From AC-32 sp963716865 (GTDB lineage: Bacteria > Actinomycetota > Thermoleophilia > Gaiellales > Gaiellaceae), in assembly GCA_963716865.1 (NCBI GenBank), contig CAVQUF010000004.1, forward strand, positions 62,001 to 126,000: a stretch of DNA of 64,000 nt, in the 5' to 3' direction. This document shows, piece by piece, positions 18,256 to 26,059 of this stretch. Below the pieces are notes generated by a model. The model did not search any database, was not told where the DNA came from, and saw nothing but the letters and a program-made list of their open reading frames with translations. The number at the start of each line of letters is the position of its first letter. Position 1 is the first letter of the stretch. The position numbers were made by a program, and so were the translations under genes.

Positions 18256-19450
18256 CTAGTCCCAGTCGTCGAGGATCGGGAAGCGGGCTGTCGCGTCGAG
18301 GCAGTCGGCGGCGAAGAGCGCGACTCCCGGGTCGCCCGTGAACAGCGAGTAACGGCCGCGGCCATTCTCCTTCCGCGCCTGCTCGGCCTGAGCGAGCGCG
18401 TGGACGGCGAAGCGGCGGGCGCGCTCGAGCCAGCGCTCGTCGCCGGTGCGCTCGAACGCCTTCAGGAGCGCGTAGCCGTTTCCGGCCGTGCCGTGGCAGA
18501 GCCCGGGGCCCTTCTCGACGCCGTGCGCGCCCGCCTGCCAGGTGAGCTCGGCTCCGGCGAGCAGCAGCACCTCGTCGAGGTACGGCGCCCCGGTCGATGA
18601 CGATCCCGGGCGCGCCGTGGCACCACTGGAGGCGGATCTCGCCCCTCGAGTTCTCGAGGCCTTCGCCGGCCACCGGTGGCCAGTTCGCGAGTCCGTCCTC
18701 GACGATCGCTTCGTCGGCGAGCAGGTCGGCCGTCTCGCGCGCGAGGGTCGCGGGTTCTCCGTTTCCCTCCAGCAGCGCGTGCACGTTGCCGACGAACCCG
18801 TGCACCGGACCGAGCATCCTGGTCGGGTCGAGGCCGTAGATCCGCTGCGTCCAGAGGCCGTCGGCGTCGCGGCGTGAACGGAGAGCCTCCGCGCTCTCGC
18901 GCCAGGCCTCGGCCCAGCGCTCCACCCCGGTCCACCCGTACATCGCGTGCGCGGCGAGCAGGGTCCCGGGCGAGCCCCACATCAGCTCCTCGGCCTCGTT
19001 GGCGACGTTTTCGCGCACGCGCTCGAGGAGCGTGTCGGCGAGGTCATCGCTCGGCGCGAGCCTCCACGCGACGACGAGGATTCCGCTCTCGCCGCAGAGA
19101 AGCGACGAGGCGGCAGGCGACGGGAGCGGTGTCTCGCCGCCGAGGTCGTCTGGCCTGGCGCGCCAGAGCTCGAGCGTGCGCGCGATCGCCGCAGTGAGGT
19201 CGGTTCCGGTCTCGGCATGGCTTCGGCGGCGAAGGGCGTCCAGGGCCCAGATCACGCCCGCCGAGCCGGCGTAGATGATCTTCAGCGGCGGCTCGGTCTG
19301 CCAGACGTCCCACTCGTGCGCGGGCCACAGCCCGACCGGGTCGAAGGCCGCGTCCGCGTCCGCGACGATCGTGCGGATCGCTTCGCGGACGCGCGCGTCG
19401 TCCCACGGCTCGTCGATGAGCGGCTCGAAGGCCTCGGGTCGGTACAGCAC
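18256..19450 (-). pseudogene. LanC-like protein, interrupted by a +1 frameshift
   Basis: Reads as a lanthionine-synthetase-C-like (LanC/LanCL) protein: alpha-barrel repeats with GSAGVIWAL, CGESGIL, WGSPGTLLAA and the zinc-site motifs WCHGAPG and CHGTAGNG. The first motif is in one frame (from GTG 19450) and the second in the next (ending at the TAG at 18256). Removing one G from the GGGG run at 18588-18591 joins them smoothly (GIVIDR-APYLDEVLLLAGAELTW). So the gene is either truly frameshifted or carries a one-base sequence error. No lantibiotic precursor or LanB/LanM gene is nearby, so a peptide-cyclising role is not implied; LanC-like proteins outside such clusters have poorly known functions. 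Confidence 0.75.
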
Positions 19451-19459
19451 GACCCGAGA

Positions 19460-22051
19460 CTACGCGACGGCTGTTGCCGGCTCCTCCCGCGGCAGGCGCC
19501 GCGAGACGATCTGCGAGATGCCGTCGCCGGCCATCGTCACGCCGTAGAGCACGTCGGCTGCCTCCATCGTCTTCTTCTGGTGCGTGACGACGATGAACTG
19601 CGCGTGGTCCGAGTAGCGGCGCAGGAGCTCGACGAAGCGGCCGATGTTCGTGTCGTCGAGCGCGGCCTCGACCTCGTCCAGGAGGTAGAAGGGGCAAGGC
19701 CGCGCGAGGAAGAGCGCGAACAGGAACGAGATCGCCCCGAGCGCCTTCTCGCCGCCGGAGAGCAGCGAGAGCCGGGTGACACGCTTCCCGACCGGCCGCA
19801 GCTCGACCTCGACCCCGGGCTCCGCGCCCTCCTCCTCGGGCTCCGTCAGCCGCAGCAGGCCGTGGCCGCCCGGGAACAGCGTGGACGCAACCTCCTCGAA
19901 GTGCGCGCTGACCGCGGCGAACGTCTCGTCGAAGCGCCGCTCGACGGTCTCGGTCAGCTCGGCGCGGAGCTCCTCGAGCTCCTTGAGGCTGGTCTCGAGA
20001 TCGGAGCGCTGTGCGACAAGCTCGGTGAGCCGCTCCTTCTCGCGCTCGTGCTCCTCCTTCGCGAGCGGGTTCACCTGCCCGAGCGTCTCGCGGCGCCGCT
20101 CGAGCCGCTCGATCTTCTGGGCGAGCTCCTCCCGATCGTCGCCCTCGGCGGGGTCGGCGCCTGCCTCCTCGAGCCGCCTCCGGGCCTCCTCGGCCTCCGC
20201 CTCGAAGCGCGCGCCCTCGACGTCGATCGCGGACGAGCGCTCCGCTGCCTCGGCTCCCGCGCGCCTTGCCTCGACCTCCTCGCCGCCGAGGCGCCGGAGC
20301 TCCGCGGCCAGCTCGCCGGCCCGGCTCGCTCCCGCGTCGACTCGCGCCTGCAGCGGCGCCTCGAACCGCCTCGCCGCCTCCGCCGCGGCGGCCAGGGCCT
20401 CGCCGAGACGCTCTGCCAGCGCGATCAGCGGCTCGACCGGCACGGGCGCGACCTCGTTCGGGAGCTCCTCGGCCCGCCGCTCGAGCTCGTCCGCCTCCCG
20501 CGCGAGCGTGCGGCGACGCGCGTCCTGCTGCAGGAGCACCGCCTCGGCCGTCTCGCCGGCAAACCGGAGCTCGCCGCGGTCTGCGTCGTAGCAGTGGCCC
20601 TCGCGCGTCACGAGGACACCGCTCTCCGCGCGGGCGAGGTCGCTCGGCTCCGCCAGCCAGACGTCCGAGAGCAGCTCGGCGACGCGCTCGCCTCCCGGCT
20701 TCGCATGGACGCGGCACGAGAGCGGCTGGGCGCCGACGAGCGGCGGCCGCCCCTTCCGTCCCGCGCCTGCCCGGGGGGGCACGAGCACGGCGAGGTCGCC
20801 GAGCCCGCCCTTCCGGGCGCGCTCGACGAGTGCGAGGGCGGTCGAGGCATCTGCTGCGACGACCGCAGCCGCACGGCCGAAGAGCGCCGCCGCGACCGCG
20901 CGCTCATACCCGGCCTCGACCTCGAGCAGCGACAGCGCCAGCCGCTCGCCCTCCTCGGCGAGCGCCCTGGCCGCCGGAGGCAGGCCCTCCCGCTCGGCGA
21001 GGGAGTGCTCCAGCGCGGCCAGCCGCTCCCGGGCGAGACGAGCCTGCTCGCGCAGCGTCTCCCGCTCGGGGTTCCGCGCCGTCCGTGGGAGAAGCGGCTC
21101 GGCCCGCAGACGCGCCGTCAGGTCGGCCGTGGCCTCGCGCCGGAGCTCGAGCCGCTCCGTCGCGCTCTTGAGCCGGTACAGCGCAGAGGTGGCGCCCTCG
21201 CCGCGGCCCGCGGCCGAGGCAAGCTCCTCCTCGACGCGGTTCCGCTCGGCCAGCAGCGCCTCGAGCCGTGCGTCGACGCGCTTGCGCTCGAGCGCCGCAG
21301 CGGTCCGCCGTTCCTCGACCTCGGCGAGCCGCCCCTCGACCTCGGCAAGGTCGAGCTCGGCGAGGCGCGCCCGCAGCGCAGAGATCTCGCCCCGCAGCTT
21401 CTCCGCCCGCTCAGCCGCGCTCGCCTGCAACGCCAGCGGCCGCAGCCGGGCCTTCACCTCCGCCTCGAGGTCGCGCGCACGCTCGATCTGCACCTGCACG
21501 CGCGCGAGCTTCAGCTCGGCCCGGTGGCGGCGGCGCTTGAACTTGCCGAGGCCGGCCGCGTCCTCGATCAGGACGCGCCGCTCCTCGGGCTTGCTCGCGA
21601 GGATCTCCTCGACCTTGCCCTGGCTGATCACCGAGCCGTGGCTGCCGCCCAGCCCGACGTCCGCGAGCAGCTCGACGAGGTCGGTGCGCCGCACGGTCGC
21701 GCGGTTGACGAGGTACTGGCCCTCGCCGCCACGGTGCAGCCGCCGCGCGACGGAGACCTCGCTGAAGTCGAGATCCTCGATCGCCCCGTCCTCGTTGTCG
21801 AAGAGCAGCTCGACCTCGCAGAAGTCCGCCGGCGCGCGGGCGGGCGAGCCGGCGAAGAGGACGTCGTCGGGCTTCTCGGCCCGCAGCTCGTGTGGGCTCA
21901 GGCTGCCAGAGGCCCAGAGCAGCGCGTCGGCGACGTTCGACTTGCCCGAGCCGTTCGGCCCGACGACCACGGCCACGCCGGGCTCGAGCCGCACCTCCAC
22001 GGGCTCGGGGAAGGACTTGAAGCCGCGCAGCTTGATCGCACGTAGGTGCAC
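19460..22051 (-). CDS. smc: Chromosome segregation protein SMC (short-armed)
   Basis: 863-residue SMC ATPase of the condensin complex. Walker A GPNGSGKSN is at about 31-39, an ISQGKVEEIL loop near 142, a first coiled coil about 160-355, a hinge-like globular region about 375-500, a second coil about 505-715, the signature LSGGEKALGA near 764 and Walker B FYLLDEVEAALDD near 788. Bacterial SMCs are usually about 1150-1190 residues, so each arm is roughly 100 residues short. GTG 22051 is chosen because it opens the first strand (VHLRAIKLRGFKSF). Kleisin partners scpA/scpB are not in the window. Confidence 0.94.
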   Translation of the reverse strand: MHLRAIKLRGFKSFPEPVEVRLEPGVAVVVGPNGSGKSNVADALLWASGSLSPHELRAEKPDDVLFAGSPARAPADFCEVELLFDNEDGAIEDLDFSEVSVARRLHRGGEGQYLVNRATVRRTDLVELLADVGLGGSHGSVISQGKVEEILASKPEERRVLIEDAAGLGKFKRRRHRAELKLARVQVQIERARDLEAEVKARLRPLALQASAAERAEKLRGEISALRARLAELDLAEVEGRLAEVEERRTAAALERKRVDARLEALLAERNRVEEELASAAGRGEGATSALYRLKSATERLELRREATADLTARLRAEPLLPRTARNPERETLREQARLARERLAALEHSLAEREGLPPAARALAEEGERLALSLLEVEAGYERAVAAALFGRAAAVVAADASTALALVERARKGGLGDLAVLVPPRAGAGRKGRPPLVGAQPLSCRVHAKPGGERVAELLSDVWLAEPSDLARAESGVLVTREGHCYDADRGELRFAGETAEAVLLQQDARRRTLAREADELERRAEELPNEVAPVPVEPLIALAERLGEALAAAAEAARRFEAPLQARVDAGASRAGELAAELRRLGGEEVEARRAGAEAAERSSAIDVEGARFEAEAEEARRRLEEAGADPAEGDDREELAQKIERLERRRETLGQVNPLAKEEHEREKERLTELVAQRSDLETSLKELEELRAELTETVERRFDETFAAVSAHFEEVASTLFPGGHGLLRLTEPEEEGAEPGVEVELRPVGKRVTRLSLLSGGEKALGAISFLFALFLARPCPFYLLDEVEAALDDTNIGRFVELLRRYSDHAQFIVVTHQKKTMEAADVLYGVTMAGDGISQIVSRRLPREEPATAVA

Positions 22052-22146
22052 CCGCGCGCAGTCTGACGAGGCCCGCGGATGGCAGGCCCGGCGATGACTT
22101 CGCGGGTCCGGGAGGGTCCTACGAACAGCCCACGCAAAGGAGGCAG

Positions 22147-22560
22147 ATGAAGACCGGAGACAATCACCTGCTCGCCGGAAAGTGCGAGTGCGGCGCCGTC
22201 CGTTACAGCGTCCCGGACGAGTTCCTGTACGCACTGAACTGTCACTGCTCGCGCTGCCGTGCGGGGACCGGCACGGCGTTCAAGGCATTCGCCGGCATCG
22301 AGCGGGAGAAGCTCGAGCTCACGGACGGCGCGGACGGCCTCCTGGTCTACGGACAGGACGACCTGAACCACACGCGCTGCGGGGCGTGCGGCTCGCTCCT
22401 CTACTCCGTGGTGCGGGACGGCGCCTACGTGCACGTCGCGCTCGGATCGCTGGTGGACGAGCCGAGCATCCGGCCGGCAGGTCACATCTTCGTCGGCTCG
22501 AAGGCGCCGTGGTTCGAGATCACCGACGACCTGCCGCAGTTCGAGGAGCTCCCGGGCTAG
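22147..22560 (+). CDS. GFA/CENP-V-family zinc protein
   Basis: 137-residue protein of the glutathione-dependent formaldehyde-activating (GFA/CENP-V) family. Zinc ligands are seen in the usual order: KCECGAVRY, CHCSRCRAGTGTAF and CGACGSLLY. Whether it handles formaldehyde adducts is not shown; actinobacteria usually lack glutathione, so the name is only a family label. ATG 22147 follows AAAGGAGGCAG. Divergent from smc with a 95-bp gap; heads a small plus-strand group with the next two genes. Confidence 0.88.
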   Translation: MKTGDNHLLAGKCECGAVRYSVPDEFLYALNCHCSRCRAGTGTAFKAFAGIEREKLELTDGADGLLVYGQDDLNHTRCGACGSLLYSVVRDGAYVHVALGSLVDEPSIRPAGHIFVGSKAPWFEITDDLPQFEELPG

Positions 22561-22575
22561 GAGTACCCTGAGGGC

Positions 22576-22752
22576 ATGGTGTTGGGCAGGCTCTGGCGCC
22601 GGCTGAAACCGCGGAAGCTGACTCCCGCGGAGTTCGCCGAGCTCCAGAAGGAGCGCCGCGAGCGGAGTCCCCGCGAGAAGGCGCTCGACCGGTACTTCGA
22701 GGAGGGCTTTCCGTCGGAGGAGGCGGTCAAGGGCTTCCTCTGGTTCCATTGA
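22576..22752 (+). CDS. Small basic hypothetical protein (58 aa)
   Basis: Unrecognised 58-residue protein: an Arg/Lys-rich N terminus (VLGRLWRRLKPRKLTPAEF), a charged central helix and a short aromatic end (GFLWFH). It starts at ATG 22576, 15 nt after the GFA-like gene, and its TGA overlaps the TTG start of the next gene, which supports it being real. No membrane segment or signal. Confidence 0.6.
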   Translation: MVLGRLWRRLKPRKLTPAEFAELQKERRERSPREKALDRYFEEGFPSEEAVKGFLWFH

Positions 22753-22958
22753 GCCCGGTCACGCTGACGGTCGTCCCGAACGAGGCGGAAGCCGAGCTGC
22801 TGTGCGGGATGCTCCGCGCGAACGGAATCGAGTGCTCGTACATGAAGACCGACATGGCCGCCGGCTGGACGAAGGGCTACGCGCCGGGCGGCCCGACCCA
22901 GGTCCTCGTCGAGGAGAACGACCTCGCCGAAGCACGAACGCTGATCTCGCCTCAATGA
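22749..22958 (+). CDS. DUF2007-type small protein
   Basis: 69-residue protein resembling the DUF2007 'putative signal-transducing protein' family: an alpha/beta fold with NEAEAELLCGMLRANGIEC and a C-terminal VLVEENDLAEARTLI. Starts at TTG 22749, overlapping the previous stop (TTGA). Function unknown; the fold resembles PII-like domains that bind small ligands. Confidence 0.72.
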   Translation: MSPVTLTVVPNEAEAELLCGMLRANGIECSYMKTDMAAGWTKGYAPGGPTQVLVEENDLAEARTLISPQ

Positions 22959-22971
22959 GGCAGGTGCGGCG

Positions 22972-23706
22972 CTAGGCGTCGTACTCGTCGCGACGCCGAA
23001 GCGGGAAGTCGGCGTCGCGCCCGTCCGGGACCTGGTCGAGCAGCTGGTAGTAGAACGGTGCGAGCAGGAAGCGATCGGGCGCCGTGCGCGAGTACGTGTG
23101 GTAGACGACGCCGTCGTCGAGCGCGAAGACGTTCCAGCCCGGCGACTCGGCCAGGCCGTGCGCCAGATCCGTGCCGACGTTGTCGGCCCAGTCCCTGAGC
23201 CAGTCCTCGGCGTTCTCGACCATCTTCGCGAGCTCGCCCGTGGCCATCTGCTGCTCCGTGAACGCGAAGTCGAAGTCGAAGTTGAAGTCGTTCCCGTACG
23301 ACGACACGTACGGGAACGTCCAACCCATCCGCCGCTTGTAGGCCTGCAGTTTCTCGATCGGCGCGCGCGAGATCGCCAGCAGCGTGATGTCGCGGTTGTT
23401 GAGATGGACGATCGCCCCATCGAAGTGATCGGCGAGCCCGGTGCACCCCGGGCACGCCGCCTCGTAGGTCGGCCCGAACATGAGGTGGTAGATGAGCAGC
23501 TGCGACCGGCCGTCGAACAGCTCGACGAGCGTCTTCTTCCCGTCCTCGGTGTCGAAGGTGTACTCCTTCTCGACGGGAACCCACGGCAGCTCCTGCCGCT
23601 CCTTCGAGATCTCCTCGTCGAGGCTTCCGAGCTCCTGCTCCCGCTCGAGCAGCCTTTTCCGTGCCGCCGACCATTCCTCCCGCGTTCCGACCGCGTGCTT
23701 CGGCAT
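22972..23706 (-). CDS. DUF899-family thioredoxin-like protein
   Basis: 244-residue member of the DUF899 family with a thioredoxin-like fold. The conserved block YHLMFGPTYEAACPGCTGLADHF contains CPGC, and GWTFPYVSSYGNDFNFDF is another family hallmark. Predicted cytoplasmic; redox activity is inferred from CPGC and has not been established for the family. ATG 23706 with AAGGAGGTC upstream. Divergent from the following cupin gene. Confidence 0.85.
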   Translation of the reverse strand: MPKHAVGTREEWSAARKRLLEREQELGSLDEEISKERQELPWVPVEKEYTFDTEDGKKTLVELFDGRSQLLIYHLMFGPTYEAACPGCTGLADHFDGAIVHLNNRDITLLAISRAPIEKLQAYKRRMGWTFPYVSSYGNDFNFDFDFAFTEQQMATGELAKMVENAEDWLRDWADNVGTDLAHGLAESPGWNVFALDDGVVYHTYSRTAPDRFLLAPFYYQLLDQVPDGRDADFPLRRRDEYDA

Positions 23707-23791
23707 GGCGCTGACCTCCTTGGACGATGTGTCAGGGTGGACCGGCGGCGAGCTCGAAGCTCATCGGTCAAGACGAGGAGGGAGGCATCTG

Positions 23792-24128
23792 ATGGCGGAT
23801 CTCGGCGGCGGTTTCTACCTGTCGCGGGTGGACAGCGACGACTACGAGCCGGACGACGAGGCCGGCGGCCTCACTCACATGATGTTCGAGGACGGCGAGG
23901 CGGCGGCGGGGCTGTGGAAACCCGACCCCGACCCGACGGTCGGCTATGCCGGGCTCGTGCTCCCCGCCCGCGAGACGATCGTCGTGCTCAAGGGATCGGT
24001 ACGGATCGAGGTCGAGGACGGGCCGACGCTCGACCTGGGCGTTGGCGACATGGCGTCGATGCCCGAAGGGAGCGGTCACAACGTGGCATCCGTCGCCGGA
24101 CTTCGAGGAGATCTGGATCTACCACTGA
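23792..24128 (+). pseudogene. Small cupin protein, apparent +1 frameshift near its end
   Basis: A single-domain cupin of about 112 residues. ATG 23792 after GAGGAGGGAGG. In the first frame the beta-barrel reads through LVLPARETIVVLKGSVRIEVEDGPTL...GDMASMPEG; in the next frame the expected C-terminal strand TTWHPSPDFEEIWIYH ends at TGA 24126-24128. Removing one G from the GGG run at 24068-24070 restores one continuous cupin (MPEGAVTTWH...). Without that correction the frame runs to 24178 with a nonsense tail. Either a sequencing indel or a real mutation. Ligand unknown. Confidence 0.65.
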
Positions 24129-24155
24129 TGTCAGCGTGCAGCTGCGAGCGGGCGC

Positions 24156-24803
24156 TCAGGCCCCGAGCAGTTCCTTGAAGGCCGGCTCGTCGCGAATCGG
24201 GTCGAGGTCCGAATCGCCCTTCGCGAGCTCGCGTAGCGGCTCGTAGCCGGCGATCGCCTGCCGGACGTGCTCGATCGCGTCGTCCCTGCGGCCGGCGAGG
24301 CTCTCGCAGCACGCGAGGTTGTAGAGCAGCGCCGGATACTCCGGGTGGGCCTCGGCCAGCTCCTGCGCGCGATCGGCTGCCTCCGCGTACTCGCCGGCCT
24401 CGTAGAGGGGGCGGATCGGCGCCCAGAGCTCCCAGCCCGTGGGCTGGTACGCCTTCCCGGGAACGCCACCGACGGCGACAATCGTCGTCCCGGGCTCCTC
24501 GGCGAACGCGGTGCGCTTCACGCCCCTCGGCACGAAGACGAGCGTGCCGGCGGGAGCGTCCACCCGGTCGCCGTCGAGCTCGAACGCCGCGCGGCCCTGC
24601 TGGACGAAGTAGAGCTCCTCCTCCCCGCCCTCGGCCTCCGCTTCGTCGTGCTCGTTGATGATCCGGTCGCCCGCCTCGTGCGCGGTCCAGGCGTTGATCC
24701 CGAAGGACGTGATGCCGAAGTGGTGCCGCACCGGCCGCCAGGGCTCGCGTCCGTCGCTGATCTCGTCGATCTCGTCCAGGCGTGCAACCGCGTAACCACT
24801 CAT
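24156..24803 (-). CDS. Cupin domain plus TPR-like helical protein
   Basis: 215-residue two-part protein. Residues about 30-120 form a cupin barrel (EEELYFVQQGRAAFELDG...PAGTLVFVPRGVKRTAFA) and 125-200 form TPR-like helices (YEAGEYAEAADRAQELAEAHPEYPALLYNLACCESLAGRRDDAIEHVRQAI). ATG 24803 follows GAAGGAGGG. This fusion is recurrent in actinobacteria but has no assigned function. Neighbouring cupin, DUF899 and DUF1059 genes suggest a small stress- or redox-related accessory group (inference). Confidence 0.8.
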   Translation of the reverse strand: MSGYAVARLDEIDEISDGREPWRPVRHHFGITSFGINAWTAHEAGDRIINEHDEAEAEGGEEELYFVQQGRAAFELDGDRVDAPAGTLVFVPRGVKRTAFAEEPGTTIVAVGGVPGKAYQPTGWELWAPIRPLYEAGEYAEAADRAQELAEAHPEYPALLYNLACCESLAGRRDDAIEHVRQAIAGYEPLRELAKGDSDLDPIRDEPAFKELLGA

Positions 24804-24821
24804 CAGGCCCTCCTTCGGCGC

Positions 24822-24980
24822 TTACTCGGTCTCGACCATCCCCGCGAGCGCTTCTCGCGTGAACGTGTCGACCTTGTCCGGGTGATCGGTGCGCACGTGC
24901 TCCTCGGCGGCATCGAGCACCTCGTCCTCGGTCTCGCCGCGAACCGTGGTCCCACACGCGCAGTTGATGACCATCGACAT
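24822..24980 (-). CDS. DUF1059-type small protein
   Basis: 52-residue protein resembling the DUF1059 family: INCACGTTVRGETEDEVLDAAEEHVRTDHP. ATG 24980 chosen for the GAGGAGGCAGC ribosome site; a longer in-frame reading upstream has no good start. It ends 19 nt before the cupin-TPR gene on the same strand, so the two are probably cotranscribed. Function unknown. Confidence 0.75.
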   Translation of the reverse strand: MSMVINCACGTTVRGETEDEVLDAAEEHVRTDHPDKVDTFTREALAGMVETE

Positions 24981-25037
24981 GCTGCCTCCTCTCGGACGGA
25001 AGAGACGCGATCCTACAGCGGAGGCACCAAGACCAGA

Positions 25038-25113
25038 TCGTGTCGACCGGTCGGCACAGACGCACGTCCAGGCCAAGCCTGCACGTGCTGATAACGGCGT
25101 CGCAAGCGACGCC
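25038..25113. repeat. Palindromic repeat family A, copy 1
   Basis: Starts with TCGTGTCGACCGGTC, continues with an imperfect GCACGT...ACGTGC hairpin containing AGGC-CAA-GCCT, and ends with the perfect hairpin GGCGTCGC-AA-GCGACGCC (25096-25113). The last hairpin touches the rnc stop codon, so for rnc it would act as a terminator. Related copies at 32905, 50552 and 59811. Confidence 0.75.
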
Positions 25114-25740
25114 TCAAGCGGCGGCGTCGAGGCGGTCGAGCGCCTCGCGCGCAGCCGCCTGCTCGGCGGCCTTCTTCGACCGGCCGGTGCCGACGCCGAT
25201 CTCCTCGCCGTCGATCACGGCCGCGCAGGTGAACGTGCGGTCGTGCGGCGGGCCCTGGATATCGCGCACCGTGTAGGCGACCTGGCGGCCCTGGCGGGCG
25301 AGCTCCTCCTGGAGCTCGGTCTTGTAGTCGACGTGGCTCGTGAGCGCGTACGTGATTCGCCCATCGAACGCCGCGACGACGGCCGACTCGATCGCCTCGA
25401 ACCCGTGCTCGAGGTAGAGCGCGGCCAGCGAGGCCTCGAGCACCGCGGCGAGGACGTTCCGGTTGCGCGAGAGCTTGAGCAGCTCGTCACCGGGCGCGAG
25501 GGTGGCTCCGCGCTCCGCGAGCAGGTTCCCCAGCCCGAGCTCACGTGCGACGACGGCGCAGCTCGCGCGCGAGACCACGTGGGAGCGGATCTTCGCCAGC
25601 CTGCCCTCGGAGAAGTCCGGGTGGCGGTCGTAGAGCGCCTGCGCGATCGCGAGCTCGAGCACGCTGTCGCCGAGGAACTCGAGCCGCTCGTAGGAGGAAC
25701 CGCGGTCAGAGGCCCAGGAGCTGTGCGTGAAGACGTTCAC
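25114..25740 (-). CDS. rnc: Ribonuclease III
   Basis: Double-strand-specific endoribonuclease that processes rRNA and other structured RNAs. The signature ERLEFLGDSVLELAI (catalytic acidic residues) and a C-terminal double-stranded RNA-binding domain (DYKTELQEELARQG...GRSKKAAEQAAAREALDRL) are present. GTG 25740 gives 208 residues but omits the first helix of the family; the in-frame codons upstream (ELTRLIAELPEERLVN) look coding, yet contain no ATG/GTG/TTG back to the acpP stop. A CTG at 25779 may be the true start. Follows acpP on the same strand. Confidence 0.93.
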   Translation of the reverse strand: MNVFTHSSWASDRGSSYERLEFLGDSVLELAIAQALYDRHPDFSEGRLAKIRSHVVSRASCAVVARELGLGNLLAERGATLAPGDELLKLSRNRNVLAAVLEASLAALYLEHGFEAIESAVVAAFDGRITYALTSHVDYKTELQEELARQGRQVAYTVRDIQGPPHDRTFTCAAVIDGEEIGVGTGRSKKAAEQAAAREALDRLDAAA

Positions 25741-25807
25741 CAGCCGCTCCTCGGGCAGCTCCGCGATGAGCCTCGTCAGCTCCTCGGGCCTCCCGGCCGG
25801 GGCGCGG

Positions 25808-26053
25808 CTACTGGTGCGTTGTGACGTAGTCGACTGCTTGCCCGACGGTCTGGATCTTCTGCGCGTCCTCGTCGGAGATCTTGATCCCGAACTGGTCCTC
25901 CAGCTCCATGATCAGTTCCACGAGATCGAGCGAGTCGGCGTCGAGGTCCTGCTGGAAGGACGCTTCTTCCGTGACCTCGTTTTCGTCCACACCGAGCTGT
26001 TCCGTCAGGACTTCCTTGACCCGCTCGTAGACTTCCTCTCGCGTCGCCGCCAT
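25808..26053 (-). CDS. acpP: Acyl carrier protein
   Basis: 81-residue acidic four-helix carrier for fatty acid synthesis. The phosphopantetheine site DADSLDLVEL holds the modified Ser near residue 40. Lies 6 nt downstream of plsX, the classic plsX-acpP-rnc order. Confidence 0.97.
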   Translation of the reverse strand: MAATREEVYERVKEVLTEQLGVDENEVTEEASFQQDLDADSLDLVELIMELEDQFGIKISDEDAQKIQTVGQAVDYVTTHQ

Positions 26054-26059
26054 GTCACC

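Noticed and set aside
18256..19450. Lanthipeptide biosynthetic cluster
   Set aside because: Only a LanC-like gene is present, without precursor peptide, dehydratase or transporter.
23290..23317. Perfect 11-bp inverted repeat GTTCCCGTACG / CGTACGGGAAC with 6-nt spacer
   Set aside because: It lies inside the DUF899 gene and encodes the conserved stretch FPYVSSYGN, so protein conservation explains it.
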